A stretch of 64,000 nucleotides of DNA, from positions 20,218-84,217 of the forward strand of contig NZ_FNVT01000011.1 of the NCBI RefSeq assembly GCF_900108335.1. Direction: 5' to 3'. A program made the translations under genes and the position numbers. The DNA comes from Nonomuraea solani (lineage in GTDB: Bacteria; Actinomycetota; Actinomycetes; Streptosporangiales; Streptosporangiaceae). A model generated the notes under the pieces. That model saw nothing but the letters and a program-made list of their open reading frames with translations. It was not told the origin of the DNA and searched no databases. Shown here piece by piece: positions 43,499-51,917 of this stretch; the first letter of the stretch is position 1; every line of letters starts with the position of its first letter.

Positions 43499-45022
43499 AT
43501 GCCAGGAAAACGCTGGGCAGCCCCCGTGCTGCTCGCCTTGTCCCTGCCACTTCTCGCCCCCGTGAGCGCACTCACCCAGCCGGCCGCCGCCTCCACGCGG
43601 GCAGCCTCCGACGTACCGCTGGAAGAGATCAACGCGACCACCACCCAAGTCGCCTTCGGGTTACGCCGCCCCACCGCCATCGCCGCACCCGACGATGGGA
43701 CGAACCGGCTCTTCATCACCGAGAAGCGCGGAACCATACGCGTCTACCACCCGGACACCGGCCTCGAACAGACCCCGATCATCGACATCACGGCATCGGT
43801 GGACGAATCCGGCAACGAGCGAGGGCTGCTCGGCATCGCCCTCTCCCCCGATTTCGCCACAAGTCAGGACCTGTACCTGGCGTACACCGCACTGCCGGAT
43901 GGCGCGGTGACCCTGGCCCGGTACCGGCTGGACGACGCGCGCCTCGAACCCCTGCTCTCCCAGGCACACTCCGAGCACAGCAACCACAACGGCGGCCAGA
44001 TCACCTTCGGCACCGACGGCAACCTGTACATGAGCATCGGCGACGGCGGCGGCGCCGGCGACCCCTTCGACACCGGCCAGCGCCTCGACACCCTGTTGGG
44101 CAAGATCCTGCGTGTCGATGTCAGCCGGAGCTGCGGCGCCCTGGCCTACTGCATTCCCAGGGACAACCCGTTCGCCGGCGTCGCGGGGGCGAGGGGCGAA
44201 ATATGGATGTACGGCGGCCGCAACCCCTGGCGCTTCTCCGTCGACCCCGCGAACGGCTCGATGTGGATCGGCGACGTCGGCCAGGGCAGGTGGGAGGAGA
44301 TCAACCACCTCCCGACCGGACGGCAGGCCGGCGCGAACCTGGGCTGGTCCTGCTACGAAGGGCTGGAGGTGTTCGACCAGACGCAGTGCCGGTCCGACGC
44401 CACGTACACCAAGCCCGTCTTCACCTACTCCCCGCACACCGGCGGCTGCGCGGTCATCGGCGGGCAGGTGTATCGCGGCAAGCAGTACGCCGACCTGGTC
44501 GGCGGCACCTACATCGCCACCGACTACTGCTACTCCACCGTGTGGGCGCTGCGCCAGAACGCGTCGGGCGGTTACACGGCGGCCGAGCTCGGCCAGACGC
44601 CCACGCAGGTCACCGCGTTCGGCGTCACGCCGGCGGGCGAGCTCTACGTCGTCAACGACCTGCCCGGCAGCCTGCACCGCGTCTCGTTCGAACGGGCGAA
44701 GCCGACCTGCCACATCAAGTACACAACGCGGACCTGGGGCACCGGCATGACCGTCGACCTCACCATCACCAACACCGGCACCGCCCCGATCAACGGCTGG
44801 ACCGCCAGGTTCCCGCTCGCCCGAGGCCAGAGCGTCATCTCGGACTGGAACACCAACCTCACGCAGAGCGGCGACATGGTGATCGCGGCCAACGCCGACC
44901 ACAACGGCTCCATCGCCCCTGGCGGCAGCGTTACCATGGGTTACCTCGCCAGCCACACGGGCGACGCCTCCCTGCCAAGCCGGATCACCCTCAACAGAGA
45001 CACCTGCGCCGTCACACGCTGA
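43499..45022 (+). CDS. Secreted PQQ-type sugar dehydrogenase with C-terminal CBM2-like domain
   Basis: 507 residues from the ATG at 43499 (GGAG upstream); a Sec signal ends near SALTQPAAA. The GSDH/sorbosone dehydrogenase propeller follows, with FGLRRPTAIAAPDDG, NERGLLGIALSPDF, HNGGQITFGTDGNLYMSIGD and GGRNPWRFSVDP. These include the residues that bind PQQ and catalytic Ca2+ in soluble glucose dehydrogenases. The last ~105 residues, bounded by Cys, have CBM2 features (TWGTGMTVDLTITNTG, INGWTARFPL, ISDWNT) with spaced Trp for cellulose or chitin binding. The enzyme probably oxidises sugars at a polysaccharide surface, perhaps feeding electrons to oxidative enzymes (inference). Confidence 0.85.
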   Translation: MPGKRWAAPVLLALSLPLLAPVSALTQPAAASTRAASDVPLEEINATTTQVAFGLRRPTAIAAPDDGTNRLFITEKRGTIRVYHPDTGLEQTPIIDITASVDESGNERGLLGIALSPDFATSQDLYLAYTALPDGAVTLARYRLDDARLEPLLSQAHSEHSNHNGGQITFGTDGNLYMSIGDGGGAGDPFDTGQRLDTLLGKILRVDVSRSCGALAYCIPRDNPFAGVAGARGEIWMYGGRNPWRFSVDPANGSMWIGDVGQGRWEEINHLPTGRQAGANLGWSCYEGLEVFDQTQCRSDATYTKPVFTYSPHTGGCAVIGGQVYRGKQYADLVGGTYIATDYCYSTVWALRQNASGGYTAAELGQTPTQVTAFGVTPAGELYVVNDLPGSLHRVSFERAKPTCHIKYTTRTWGTGMTVDLTITNTGTAPINGWTARFPLARGQSVISDWNTNLTQSGDMVIAANADHNGSIAPGGSVTMGYLASHTGDASLPSRITLNRDTCAVTR

Positions 45023-45077
45023 CCGACCATTTGAAAACGACCCTCACCGGGATTCGATCCTGACCGGAGTCCGCCCC

Positions 45078-45466
45078 TCATTTGGATTCGATTCGACCCA
45101 GCGGGTCAGGCATGGCCTTCCGCTCAATGTCGAGTGCATCACGAAGGTAGGCCCAAGTGAGACCCTGAAATCAGGGCGACCCGTTCAGCGTTCCCATCCG
45201 TTATCTCCTTGACCTCATAGCCCGGGATTCACCAAGCGAATGCTCCGCCCGTACAAGGTCAGCAGGCTCTTGCTTCCCGGGCTCAGCAGGTACGGGTCAG
45301 CGGACCAGTCCGGCCCTCGCGCCGTCAGGACGGACTGGTCCCGATCCCCCGCCACGACAAGAGCCGGAGTGGCCATGTCCGCAAAGCTCGGATCCAGAAA
45401 GGGAAAGTGCTCAGCCGCGAACGGCGTCAGATCGGCTCCACCTCGCCCGGCCGTGGCAAGCGGCAC
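45078..45466 (-). pseudogene. Frameshifted C-terminal remnant of an alpha/beta hydrolase
   Basis: The frame from 45466 reads LTPFAAEHFPFLDPSFADM, ATPALVVAGDRDQSVLTARG and SLLTLYG, like the C-terminal third of secreted or cytoplasmic alpha/beta hydrolases in which AEHSLGG carries the catalytic His. One base is missing after LYG. AEHSLG follows in a second frame, then after another lost base GIPGYEVKEITDGNAERV in a third, and after one more shift LTWAYLRDALDIERKAMPD to a TGA at 45080-45078. The N-terminal two thirds with the nucleophile are absent. Three small indels plus truncation make it a clear pseudogene. It is divergent from a TetR gene, the usual arrangement for this hydrolase group. Confidence 0.75.
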
Positions 45467-45676
45467 AGCGCATCGGACATGTTCTCTCCCTGACCTGCCG
45501 GTTCCAGTATGCGCAACCCCAAGAGACTGCCGGTTGTCTGACCGCCGAAGGGGTGCCCGGCCGCGGCAATGCGACTTCGATCAAGCCGCCCACCGAGCCC
45601 GGCCCGAGCGGATGAACACGGCGAACGACAGCAACCCAGGCGCGGAGCATCCACCCAACCCGAGCGAGCCGACACG

Positions 45677-46324
45677 ATGAACGACACCAATCGAGCCGCA
45701 AGGCGTCCGCCTCAACCCAAGCGGGCAGACCCGGCGGACAACAACCAGCGGGGCGCGGGGCGTACAACCCGGCCCAAGCGGGCGGACGCGCGACGCAACG
45801 AGGAGACCCTGCTCAACGCGGCCGCCACGATCTTCGTCACGTCAGGGGTGGAAGCCCCGATCCGCGACATCGCGACCAAGGCCGGCGTCGGGACGGCCAC
45901 GATCTACCGCCACTTCCCAACGCGAGCGGACCTCATCATCGCCGTCTACCGGCACCAGGTCGAGGCCCTCGCCGAAGCAGGCCCCGCCCTGCTGGCGGCC
46001 AGCTCGACTCCGCACGCGGCGCTCGGGCGATGGATCGACCTCTTCGTCGATTTCCTGGTCACCAAACACGGACTCGCCGCCGTACTGCAGTCCGACGACC
46101 CCTGCTTCGACCCCCTGCACTCCTACTTCCTCGACCGCCTCGAGCCCGTGTGCGCCCAACTCCTCAACGCCGCAGCCGAAGCGGGCGAAATCCACACCGG
46201 CCTGGACCCCTACGAACTCATGCGCGGCGTCGGAGGTCTATGCGCGGGCGCCGGCAACAGTCCCCGGTACGACGCACGCCGACTGGTGGAACTGCTCATC
46301 GCAGGACTACGCCGACCGCAGTAG
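45677..46324 (+). CDS. TetR-family regulator with repetitive N-terminus
   Basis: 215 residues from the ATG at 45677. The first ~45 residues are low-complexity (PPQPKRADPADNNQ, RTTRPKRADARRNEE). The HTH is DIATKAGVGTATIYRHFPTRADL, and the remainder (AVLQSDDPCFDPLHSYFLDRL, AGEIHTGLDPYELMRGVGGL) matches the SCO-type TetR ligand domain. It probably once repressed the neighbouring alpha/beta hydrolase, now a pseudogene, so its current target is unclear. Confidence 0.85.
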   Translation: MNDTNRAARRPPQPKRADPADNNQRGAGRTTRPKRADARRNEETLLNAAATIFVTSGVEAPIRDIATKAGVGTATIYRHFPTRADLIIAVYRHQVEALAEAGPALLAASSTPHAALGRWIDLFVDFLVTKHGLAAVLQSDDPCFDPLHSYFLDRLEPVCAQLLNAAAEAGEIHTGLDPYELMRGVGGLCAGAGNSPRYDARRLVELLIAGLRRPQ

Positions 46325-46863
46325 GGCACCGGCCAGGCAACCGCCCCAGGCCGACCCCACCGCCATCGCACCATCCGCAACCCGCCGTCATGCCGTAACC
46401 GCCACCATCACCACGGCTCACCACCATCACCATGCGCCCCTGCCCGCCATCACCACGGCTCACCACCGCCACCATGCGCCCCTGCCCGCCATCATGACGC
46501 CGCACCGTCACGCGCCACTTCCCTCCACACGCCACTTCCCTCCACGCGCCGCGGCCGCCGCCCATCACACCGCTCCACCCACCACCCAAGACGCTCCGCC
46601 GGCACCATCGCCATCGTCACGCGCCACACTCACCGCGCGCCGCTGCCCGCCCCGTCGCGTCTGTCACCATGATCTGGCCACCGTCACGGCCGCAACCGCC
46701 ACCCCTCGCCACCACGGCCCGCCCCGTCACCACCACTACCGGCGCCGCCATGCGCCGCTAACCGTCGTCGTACCGCCGCGCGTCTTCACCCCGCCGGTGT
46801 CACCGCCGTCAGCGCTGGGAACGGCTGCTCTGGTGCCCGCCTTCCTAGGGTCCCTGCAATCGG
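46325..46863. other. Gene-free, C/A-rich repetitive interval
   Basis: 540 bases between a TetR gene and a convergent secreted-protein gene. It is full of CACCAT/CGCCA-type runs and includes the 42-bp tandem repeat at 46405-46488. Frames through it are His/Pro/Arg-rich without start signals, so I regard it as non-coding. Confidence 0.55.
46405..46488. repeat. 42-bp tandem repeat, two copies
   Basis: The unit begins CCATCACCACGGCTCACCAC and ends ATGCGCCCCTGCCCG. Copies at 46405-46446 and 46447-46488 differ at one position; a third copy starts (CCATCA) and stops. No role is evident. Confidence 0.75.
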
Positions 46864-47487
46864 TCAGCAGACGCCAGGGAGCTTGCAGACCTTGGCGGCC
46901 ATCCTTCTGGCGTCCTTGGTCAGCTTGCCGGGGTTGTACATGCCCTCGTCGGTCGTGTAGATCATCAGTGCGCTGCCCTTGCGCGCGACGATGCCGGTGA
47001 CCGTCTGGTACGTGTGGCCGTCCTGCCAGGTCTGATAGCCCATGCCGACGGCTTCGTCCCCTACCTTGGCCTTGTTCATACGCCACCGGATCTCAAGGTC
47101 GGGCGCCGACGGATCTCCCTTGCGCGCGCACCGCTTGACCTCGGCGCGCAGCCGGGTGAGCGCGGAATGGGCGGCACGGGGGCTCTTGTAGATGATGAGC
47201 TGTTCGGAGGAGCCGCTGGGGGCGCTGGTCCACCGCGTGATCGTGCGGGCCGCCACTCGGCCGCCATCGACGGCGCGCCGGTTGTCGCACGGGTCCAGGT
47301 CCAGCGGCTTGGTGAGCTTGTCGCTGATTTGGTAGCCCTGCTCCTCCGCCAGATGGGGGGCTAGCTTCTTGCGCGCGGCGGGTTCGGTGAGCAGGAAGTT
47401 CTTCGGGATCTCGGTCACCGTCACCGGGGAAAGGGCCAGCACCAAGGAAAGCGTCGCGATCATCATGCTGCGTTGGATGCCGGACAA
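46864..47487 (-). CDS. Secreted protein of unknown function
   Basis: 207 residues from a TTG at 47487 (MSGIQRSMMIATLSLVLALS); an ATG at 47466 would give a signal peptide without the positive start. After the signal peptide the mature part is ~180 residues with four to five Cys (DPCDNRR, KRCARKGD, KVCKLPGVC), suggesting disulfides. Motifs such as SSEQLIIYKSPRAAHSALTRL and GDEAVGMGYQ resemble the extracellular sensor-like domains of mycobacterial PknH type and many actinobacterial exported proteins. I cannot assign a function. An inverted repeat lies in its promoter region. Confidence 0.7.
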   Translation of the reverse strand: MSGIQRSMMIATLSLVLALSPVTVTEIPKNFLLTEPAARKKLAPHLAEEQGYQISDKLTKPLDLDPCDNRRAVDGGRVAARTITRWTSAPSGSSEQLIIYKSPRAAHSALTRLRAEVKRCARKGDPSAPDLEIRWRMNKAKVGDEAVGMGYQTWQDGHTYQTVTGIVARKGSALMIYTTDEGMYNPGKLTKDARRMAAKVCKLPGVC

Positions 47488-47501
47488 AGCGAATTGGTTA
47501 C

Positions 47502-47518
47502 CGGAGATGAGATCTCCG
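47502..47518. promoter_or_regulatory. Inverted repeat upstream of the secreted protein gene
   Basis: CGGAGAT-GAG-ATCTCCG, 7-bp exact arms, 15 bases before the start codon of the minus-strand gene. It is a candidate operator. Confidence 0.35.
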
Positions 47519-47641
47519 CTTTGGTGTTAGCGTCAAAGAAGAGTCCACAGCACGAAGTTGCCGGCCTACAGGCTCGGCTGGATGCCGCGTCCCGCTTCGG
47601 AGAGCGTGGTCGGCTGTTGTCAGAACCTCATCGACCACGGG

Positions 47642-47654
47642 GGACTCTGAGTCC
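47642..47654. promoter_or_regulatory. Candidate operator of the adjacent TetR gene
   Basis: GGACTC-T-GAGTCC, exact 6-bp arms flanked by G runs, lies 27 bases upstream of the TetR start. TetR genes often repress themselves from such sites. Confidence 0.45.
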
Positions 47655-47680
47655 GGGGTCTGGAATGAGAAGATCGGTCG

Positions 47681-48331
47681 GTGAAGGACAGCGCCGCGGC
47701 CAGGAGTACGCGTAAGGATTCGCTGCGCAACCGGGAGCTTCTGATCACGGCCGCGCGGCAGGTCTTCGCCGAACGGGGCTTCAGCGCCACCCTTGATGAC
47801 ATCGCTCGGCATGCGGGGCTTGGAACCGGGACGGCGTACCGGAACTTTCCCAACAAGCAGGCGCTCGCGGCTGAGGTGCTCAGCGAGGCGACCGAGCGGA
47901 TCCTCGCCGATGCGAGGGCCGCGCTTGAGGTTGAGGATCCGTGGGCGGGCCTTGTCGTGTTCTTCGAGCGGGCCGCCGCACGCCAGGCTGCTGATCGCGG
48001 GCTTTATGAGAGTCTCTCCGGTCGGGGCGACCACGAAGAGCAGGCGCGTATCTGGCCTGAGATCGTTGCTGCGGTCACCGAGTTGTACGAGCGCGCCCAT
48101 CGCGCCGGGGTGATTCGCGCTGATGCCGCTGCCCAGGACATCGCCGCGATCTTTGCCCTCCTTGGGCCCGCCTTCGAGATGAGTCGCGCGACCAGTCCCG
48201 AACTTTGGCGACGGTATCTCGCCCTCATTCTCGACGGTTTCCGGGCAACTGAGCGGCCGGCGCTGCCCGTACCACCGCCGCCGGCCGACGCGCTCAACGC
48301 CATCTTGCGGGCGGGCAAGCGGACTTCCTAA
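47681..48331 (+). CDS. TetR-family regulator
   Basis: 216 residues from the GTG at 47681. HTH: DIARHAGLGTGTAYRNFPNKQAL, where Asn replaces the usual His of YRHF. The ligand domain (YESLSGRGDHEEQARIWPEI, LGPAFEMSRATSPELWRRYL) belongs to the common actinobacterial TetR_C group. It is divergent from the secreted-protein gene, with 190 bases between that could hold regulatory sites for both. Confidence 0.88.
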   Translation: MKDSAAARSTRKDSLRNRELLITAARQVFAERGFSATLDDIARHAGLGTGTAYRNFPNKQALAAEVLSEATERILADARAALEVEDPWAGLVVFFERAAARQAADRGLYESLSGRGDHEEQARIWPEIVAAVTELYERAHRAGVIRADAAAQDIAAIFALLGPAFEMSRATSPELWRRYLALILDGFRATERPALPVPPPPADALNAILRAGKRTS

Positions 48332-48522
48332 CCGAGGCCCGAGGTGCGCGGTCGCCCGGTCCTCGTCGCAGCATTCGTAGGGTGTCGGTTCGAACCGGCC
48401 GAGGGCTTCTGTTCTGTACGTGTTCGCCATGGGCCCGCGTAGCCGCGATCGATGCCTGCCGGCTTTGGCGCCGGCTTCCGTGCTGGGCGAAGGGTTGTCC
48501 AGGTCAAGGACACCTGGCGCCG

Positions 48523-49143
48523 TTAATCGAGGATCGCTGCGAGGATCTGGCCGAAGATCGGGGTGAACTGGGTGGCCGTTGAGGTGTCGGCGTTGACCCA
48601 GTAGATGTTGATTGCCCGATCCCCGGTGCCGGTCAGGCCTTCCACGACCGAACCGTTCCTGTCGCAGACCTTCGACCCGGACGAATCCCGGACGTTGCCG
48701 CCGTTCTCGGTGCAGGTGTCGGTGAAGGTCTTTCTGATGGTGGCGGCGTCCGCGCCCTCGACCAGGTCGACCCGCATTGTCAGTGGATCGGAGCCTTCCT
48801 GCGGGGCGTCGGCCGCCGTGTAGAGGCAGATCGTCGCCTTGATCGACTCTGCCGTCTCCAGCGGGTGCTCATCGCGTCTCTCCGTCAGTTCCCATCGCAA
48901 GGAGGTGGCTTCAGCGAGGGCCTGCGGGGTGAGCGGGCACCCGTCCGACACCGCTCGCGGCTGGTCAGTGGATGGCCCGACGGCCTGCTCGGTAGTCGGC
49001 TCGGTGGCCAGCCCAGTGGACGGCCCAGTGGACGGCCCAGTGGACGGCCCAGTGGACGGCCCAGCGGACGGTGATCCGCAACCGATGAGCAGGGCCGTGG
49101 CCAGGGCCAGGGTGAGGGCGGGGATGGGCGGTCGGGTGGTCAT
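48523..49143 (-). CDS. Lipoprotein with Ser-Thr-Gly-Pro repeat linker
   Basis: 206 residues from the ATG at 49143 (GAGGAA directly before). The lipobox is LLIGC; after it comes a linker of tandem STGP units encoded by five 12-bp repeats (49012-49071). The globular part has Cys residues at CPLTP, TICLYT, TCTEN and KVCDR, likely two disulfides, and ends NIYWVNADTSTATQFTPIFG. It resembles the DUF3558-type actinobacterial lipoproteins in layout, but I am not sure of the family. It is four bases downstream of the DUF1772-like gene, so the two form an operon. Confidence 0.75.
   Translation of the reverse strand: MTTRPPIPALTLALATALLIGCGSPSAGPSTGPSTGPSTGPSTGLATEPTTEQAVGPSTDQPRAVSDGCPLTPQALAEATSLRWELTERRDEHPLETAESIKATICLYTAADAPQEGSDPLTMRVDLVEGADAATIRKTFTDTCTENGGNVRDSSGSKVCDRNGSVVEGLTGTGDRAINIYWVNADTSTATQFTPIFGQILAAILD
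49012..49071. repeat. 12-bp tandem repeat inside lipoprotein linker
   Basis: Five in-frame copies of CCCAGTGGACGG (the fifth has one change). On the coding strand they give STGP repeats. In-frame units allow the linker length to vary between strains without breaking the gene. Confidence 0.85.
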
Positions 49144-49147
49144 TTCC

Positions 49148-49663
49148 TCATCGCCGCCCTTCAACGCCAACCGACACCAGGCGATCCGGCGCAGGCTCGC
49201 CCCGGTCGAGGCCTTGGGCGGTGATCAGGCAGGCGAACGCCGCCAAAGCCAGCACCGTTCGAACGAGGTGCAGGTTGAACCACCGTTGACGGCTCTCCTC
49301 CCAGTCGGCGGGCAGGTGGTCGGGGTTCCAGGTGTCCGCGATCCGGTTGAGCGGTTCCATGCCCGCCAGAGTGAGGGCGACCGTGAGGACCACCAGGATC
49401 AGGGCGACCAGGCTGAAGCCGAAGACGAGCCAGCCGCGACGCCACGACAGGACCGACACGGCGACCAGCGTCACGATGGCGGCCAGCAGCAGTGGTGGCA
49501 TGGCGCGGCCGTAATCCACATTGAGCGCCTGCCAGTACCTGACGTACGCGGGTCCCGGCATCCGGCCCACGGACGGGGCGAGCACCGCGAAGAGGACACC
49601 GCCCGCGTACAGGCCGACCAGCAGCAACGCGACCATCCTGGACGCGGCGAAAACCACGGACAC
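49148..49663 (-). CDS. DUF1772 (anthrone-oxygenase-like) membrane protein
   Basis: About 171 residues. I place the start at a GTG near 49663 because GGGGGAGG lies about 7 bases upstream; a GTG at 49693 is the longest form. Four hydrophobic segments are visible. PSVGRMPGPAYVRYWQALN near the start and MEPLNRIADTWNPDHLP...WFNLHLVRTVLALAAF are characteristic of DUF1772, whose fungal relatives are anthrone oxygenases; the bacterial role is unknown. The stop is followed within four bases by the lipoprotein start. Confidence 0.65.
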   Translation of the reverse strand: MSVVFAASRMVALLLVGLYAGGVLFAVLAPSVGRMPGPAYVRYWQALNVDYGRAMPPLLLAAIVTLVAVSVLSWRRGWLVFGFSLVALILVVLTVALTLAGMEPLNRIADTWNPDHLPADWEESRQRWFNLHLVRTVLALAAFACLITAQGLDRGEPAPDRLVSVGVEGRR

Positions 49664-49805
49664 CACGCTCCCTCCCCCAAACGTCAAATTCACTGGAATC
49701 AGACTATTTCATTAGAGGTATATCTAGTCAATATGCTCGACAGCAAGCCGAATACCGGCCGAAAAGATGATTTGAGCAGTGCCGAAAACCGGCAAGCTGC
49801 TACAC

Positions 49806-50834
49806 ATGCCTCCCCCGACACCGACACCGACACCGACACTGCCGCCAAGACCAGCACCACCGCGCATCCAGGCGCTGGACGCAGTGCGCGGGTTCGCGCT
49901 CGGCGGCATTCTCGTCGTCAACATCACCCAGCTCGCCCACATGTACGACTTCCACGCCAACACGGCCGGCCTGATCGTCGACATAGGCTTCCGCCAGCGC
50001 TTCTTCCCGATCTTCTCGTTCCTGTTCGGCATCGGGTTCGCGATCTTCCTCGAGTCCGCCCATCAACGGAACAAACGCCCGAGGCCGGCGCTGCTGCGAA
50101 GGCTGCTCATCCTGGCCGCCTTCGGGTTCCTGCACCACCAGGCGCAACCGGGCGAGGCGCTGCTCCCCTACGCCATATTCGGGACACTGTTCCTGCTACC
50201 GGCCTCCTACGTACCGCGCGCCATGGTGCTCGGGTTCGGCGTCGTCGGCACGGTGGGCGCGCTGGCGGTGACCGGAGGCGGGACGCTCATGATCCCGGGG
50301 CTGTTCCTGCTCGGCATGGCCGCCGCCCGCTTCGGGCTGGTGCGCGACATGGAACGGCGTCCCGGAATGCTCGCCGGGCTCCTGGTGACCGGGCTGGCGC
50401 TCGCCGTACCCCTGACGCTGTGGTACCTGAACGTGCCGCTCCAGGACCGCACCTTCGGGTACGGCGCGCCGATCGCCGCGGTCGCGGGACTGTCCGCCGC
50501 CACGGCCTACATCGGCGGCCTGCTGCTGGTGCTGCGGACCCGCGCCGGAGCGGCCGTCTCCCGGGCGCTGGCCCCCCTCGGACGGATGGCCCTGACGAAC
50601 TACGTGATCGCCACCCCGCTCATCCTGCTGACCCTGGGACCTCTGGGGCTGACGGAGTCGACCTCGTACGGCCTGGTCTTCCCGCTCGCCGCCGCGATCA
50701 TCGTCGCGCAGGCCGCGTTCAGCGCGTGGTGGCTGGGCCGGTTCCGGTACGGGCCCCTCGAATGGGTGTGGCGGTGCGGCACCTGGTGGCGGATCATGCC
50801 GATCAGGAAAGTTCAGGAGCCCCGCACCGGATGA
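49806..50834 (+). CDS. DUF418 membrane protein
   Basis: 342 residues from the ATG at 49806 (a GTG at 49779 is an alternative). A Thr-Pro repeat run (PPPTPTPTPTLPPRP) precedes the family opening IQALDAVRGFALGGILVVNI. About nine membrane segments follow, ending in the DUF418 hallmark FRYGPLEWVWRCGTWW. The family is widespread and may be related to acyltransferase-type membrane proteins; function is unproven. Its 3' end overlaps the convergent gene at 50813 by 22 bases. Confidence 0.85.
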   Translation: MPPPTPTPTPTLPPRPAPPRIQALDAVRGFALGGILVVNITQLAHMYDFHANTAGLIVDIGFRQRFFPIFSFLFGIGFAIFLESAHQRNKRPRPALLRRLLILAAFGFLHHQAQPGEALLPYAIFGTLFLLPASYVPRAMVLGFGVVGTVGALAVTGGGTLMIPGLFLLGMAAARFGLVRDMERRPGMLAGLLVTGLALAVPLTLWYLNVPLQDRTFGYGAPIAAVAGLSAATAYIGGLLLVLRTRAGAAVSRALAPLGRMALTNYVIATPLILLTLGPLGLTESTSYGLVFPLAAAIIVAQAAFSAWWLGRFRYGPLEWVWRCGTWWRIMPIRKVQEPRTG

Positions 50835-51310
50835 GTGGTGCTTTCCTGAATGGGAATTCCGGGCCCTAGGAGCTGATCCAGATTAGAAGCCAGAGTGGGG
50901 TCATGCAGGTTCGAGACGCTCACGGTCTTGACCACGCGGTACGACTTTCCGAAACGCATATGAAGCGGCGTCAGCCGATTCTCGGCGCCATCACCCCAGT
51001 GTGAAATGCCGATGTCCATCACCTGGGCGATGTCCACGGTGAAAGTGGAAGTCGAGTTGGTCAGGCGAACTTCGGACCGGGTGAACTCCGCACGGTCCAC
51101 CGCGAGCCGGCCGAGAGAACGGCCGGCCATCATGCCGAGAACGAAGACCGCCGCCCACGCCGCGACGCCCCACCACCACGTCAGCCCCAGACCGAAGAAG
51201 AGAACCAGCGCCACCAAACCGCCGGCGAACATTCCCCAGGCGCAGCCGCAGCCGCGCGCCCATGGCGAAACGGCCGGGAACGAGCCTTGGGCCCAGGTCA
51301 GCGAGTCCAT
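50813..51310 (-). CDS. Two-segment membrane protein, unknown
   Basis: 165 residues from the ATG at 51310 (a start at 51328 is possible). Two close hydrophobic segments (MFAGGLVALVLFFGLGLTWW, VAAWAAVFVLGMMAGRS) are followed by a soluble C-terminal ~100 residues (FTVDIAQVMDIGISHWGDGA, LHMRFGKSYRVVKTVSVSN). It may have a PH-like fold, since small actinobacterial proteins with two helices and such a tail are common. That is a guess from layout. Confidence 0.6.
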   Translation of the reverse strand: MDSLTWAQGSFPAVSPWARGCGCAWGMFAGGLVALVLFFGLGLTWWWGVAAWAAVFVLGMMAGRSLGRLAVDRAEFTRSEVRLTNSTSTFTVDIAQVMDIGISHWGDGAENRLTPLHMRFGKSYRVVKTVSVSNLHDPTLASNLDQLLGPGIPIQESTTHPVRGS

Positions 51311-51397
51311 CGCCCAGCTCGGTGGCACTGACAGGGGGTGGCGATCACCATGTCGTCACGGTAACCGCCACCCCCGGGAGGGGTTCCCGCCGAAGCG

Positions 51398-51808
51398 TCA
51401 GCACCTCACCTGCACGTTGATCCGGACCGGAACGGTCTGGGTGACCACGCCGTCCGAGGCCCACACTTCCGCGATGTACACCCCGACCGGAGCCGGCGCT
51501 ATGGAGATATGGACGAAGCCGATGATGACCGAACCGTAATTCGATCCGGGCGGGATCACGCTGCCGCCCAAACTGCTCGAACCGGGCGGCATCTTCTGTA
51601 TTCCGGTCCGGATGGTCGTCGTCCAGCTTCCGAATACCGGTGCCACGAAGTACGTGTTGGGATGGCCGAAGTCGGACGTGACGCACATCCGTTGCTCGAC
51701 ATCGCGCAGCTCCCACGTCGTCGCCGCGGCCGGCGTGGGTAAGACGCCGACCAGCACCAAAGCCAGTCCGAGCAGCAGCCCGGCGGCGCGCTGGAGGGTC
51801 GATTTCAT
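51398..51808 (-). CDS. Small secreted protein, unknown
   Basis: 136 residues from the ATG at 51808, which has GGGAGGC upstream. The signal peptide (MKSTLQRAAGLLLGLALVL...TPAAAT) is clear. The mature ~105 residues (TTWELRDVEQRMCVTSDFG, FGSWTTTIRTGI, IAEVWASDGVVTQTVPVRIN) look like one beta-sandwich with one likely disulfide. I do not recognise an activity. Confidence 0.7.
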   Translation of the reverse strand: MKSTLQRAAGLLLGLALVLVGVLPTPAAATTWELRDVEQRMCVTSDFGHPNTYFVAPVFGSWTTTIRTGIQKMPPGSSSLGGSVIPPGSNYGSVIIGFVHISIAPAPVGVYIAEVWASDGVVTQTVPVRINVQVRC

Positions 51809-51917
51809 GAATGCCTCCCGAATCCCGGACGTTGATTTTTGGGCGTCCCGGCGTGATTGTCGACGCTCTCGATCTCGGCGAGAAGGCGGCTTTCCACGTG
51901 GCGGCAAACCGCGAAAT

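Noticed and set aside
46405..46488. Possible CRISPR array
   Set aside because: The two 42-bp units are directly adjacent with no unique spacers, and no cas genes are present.
46494..47000. His/Pro/Arg-rich plus-strand frame
   Set aside because: It comes from C/A-rich repeats, lacks a ribosome binding site and overlaps the secreted-protein gene on the other strand.
48375..48405. tRNA-like T-arm (GGTTCGAACC)
   Set aside because: The flanking bases do not form a 5-bp T stem, and no acceptor or anticodon arm can be drawn.
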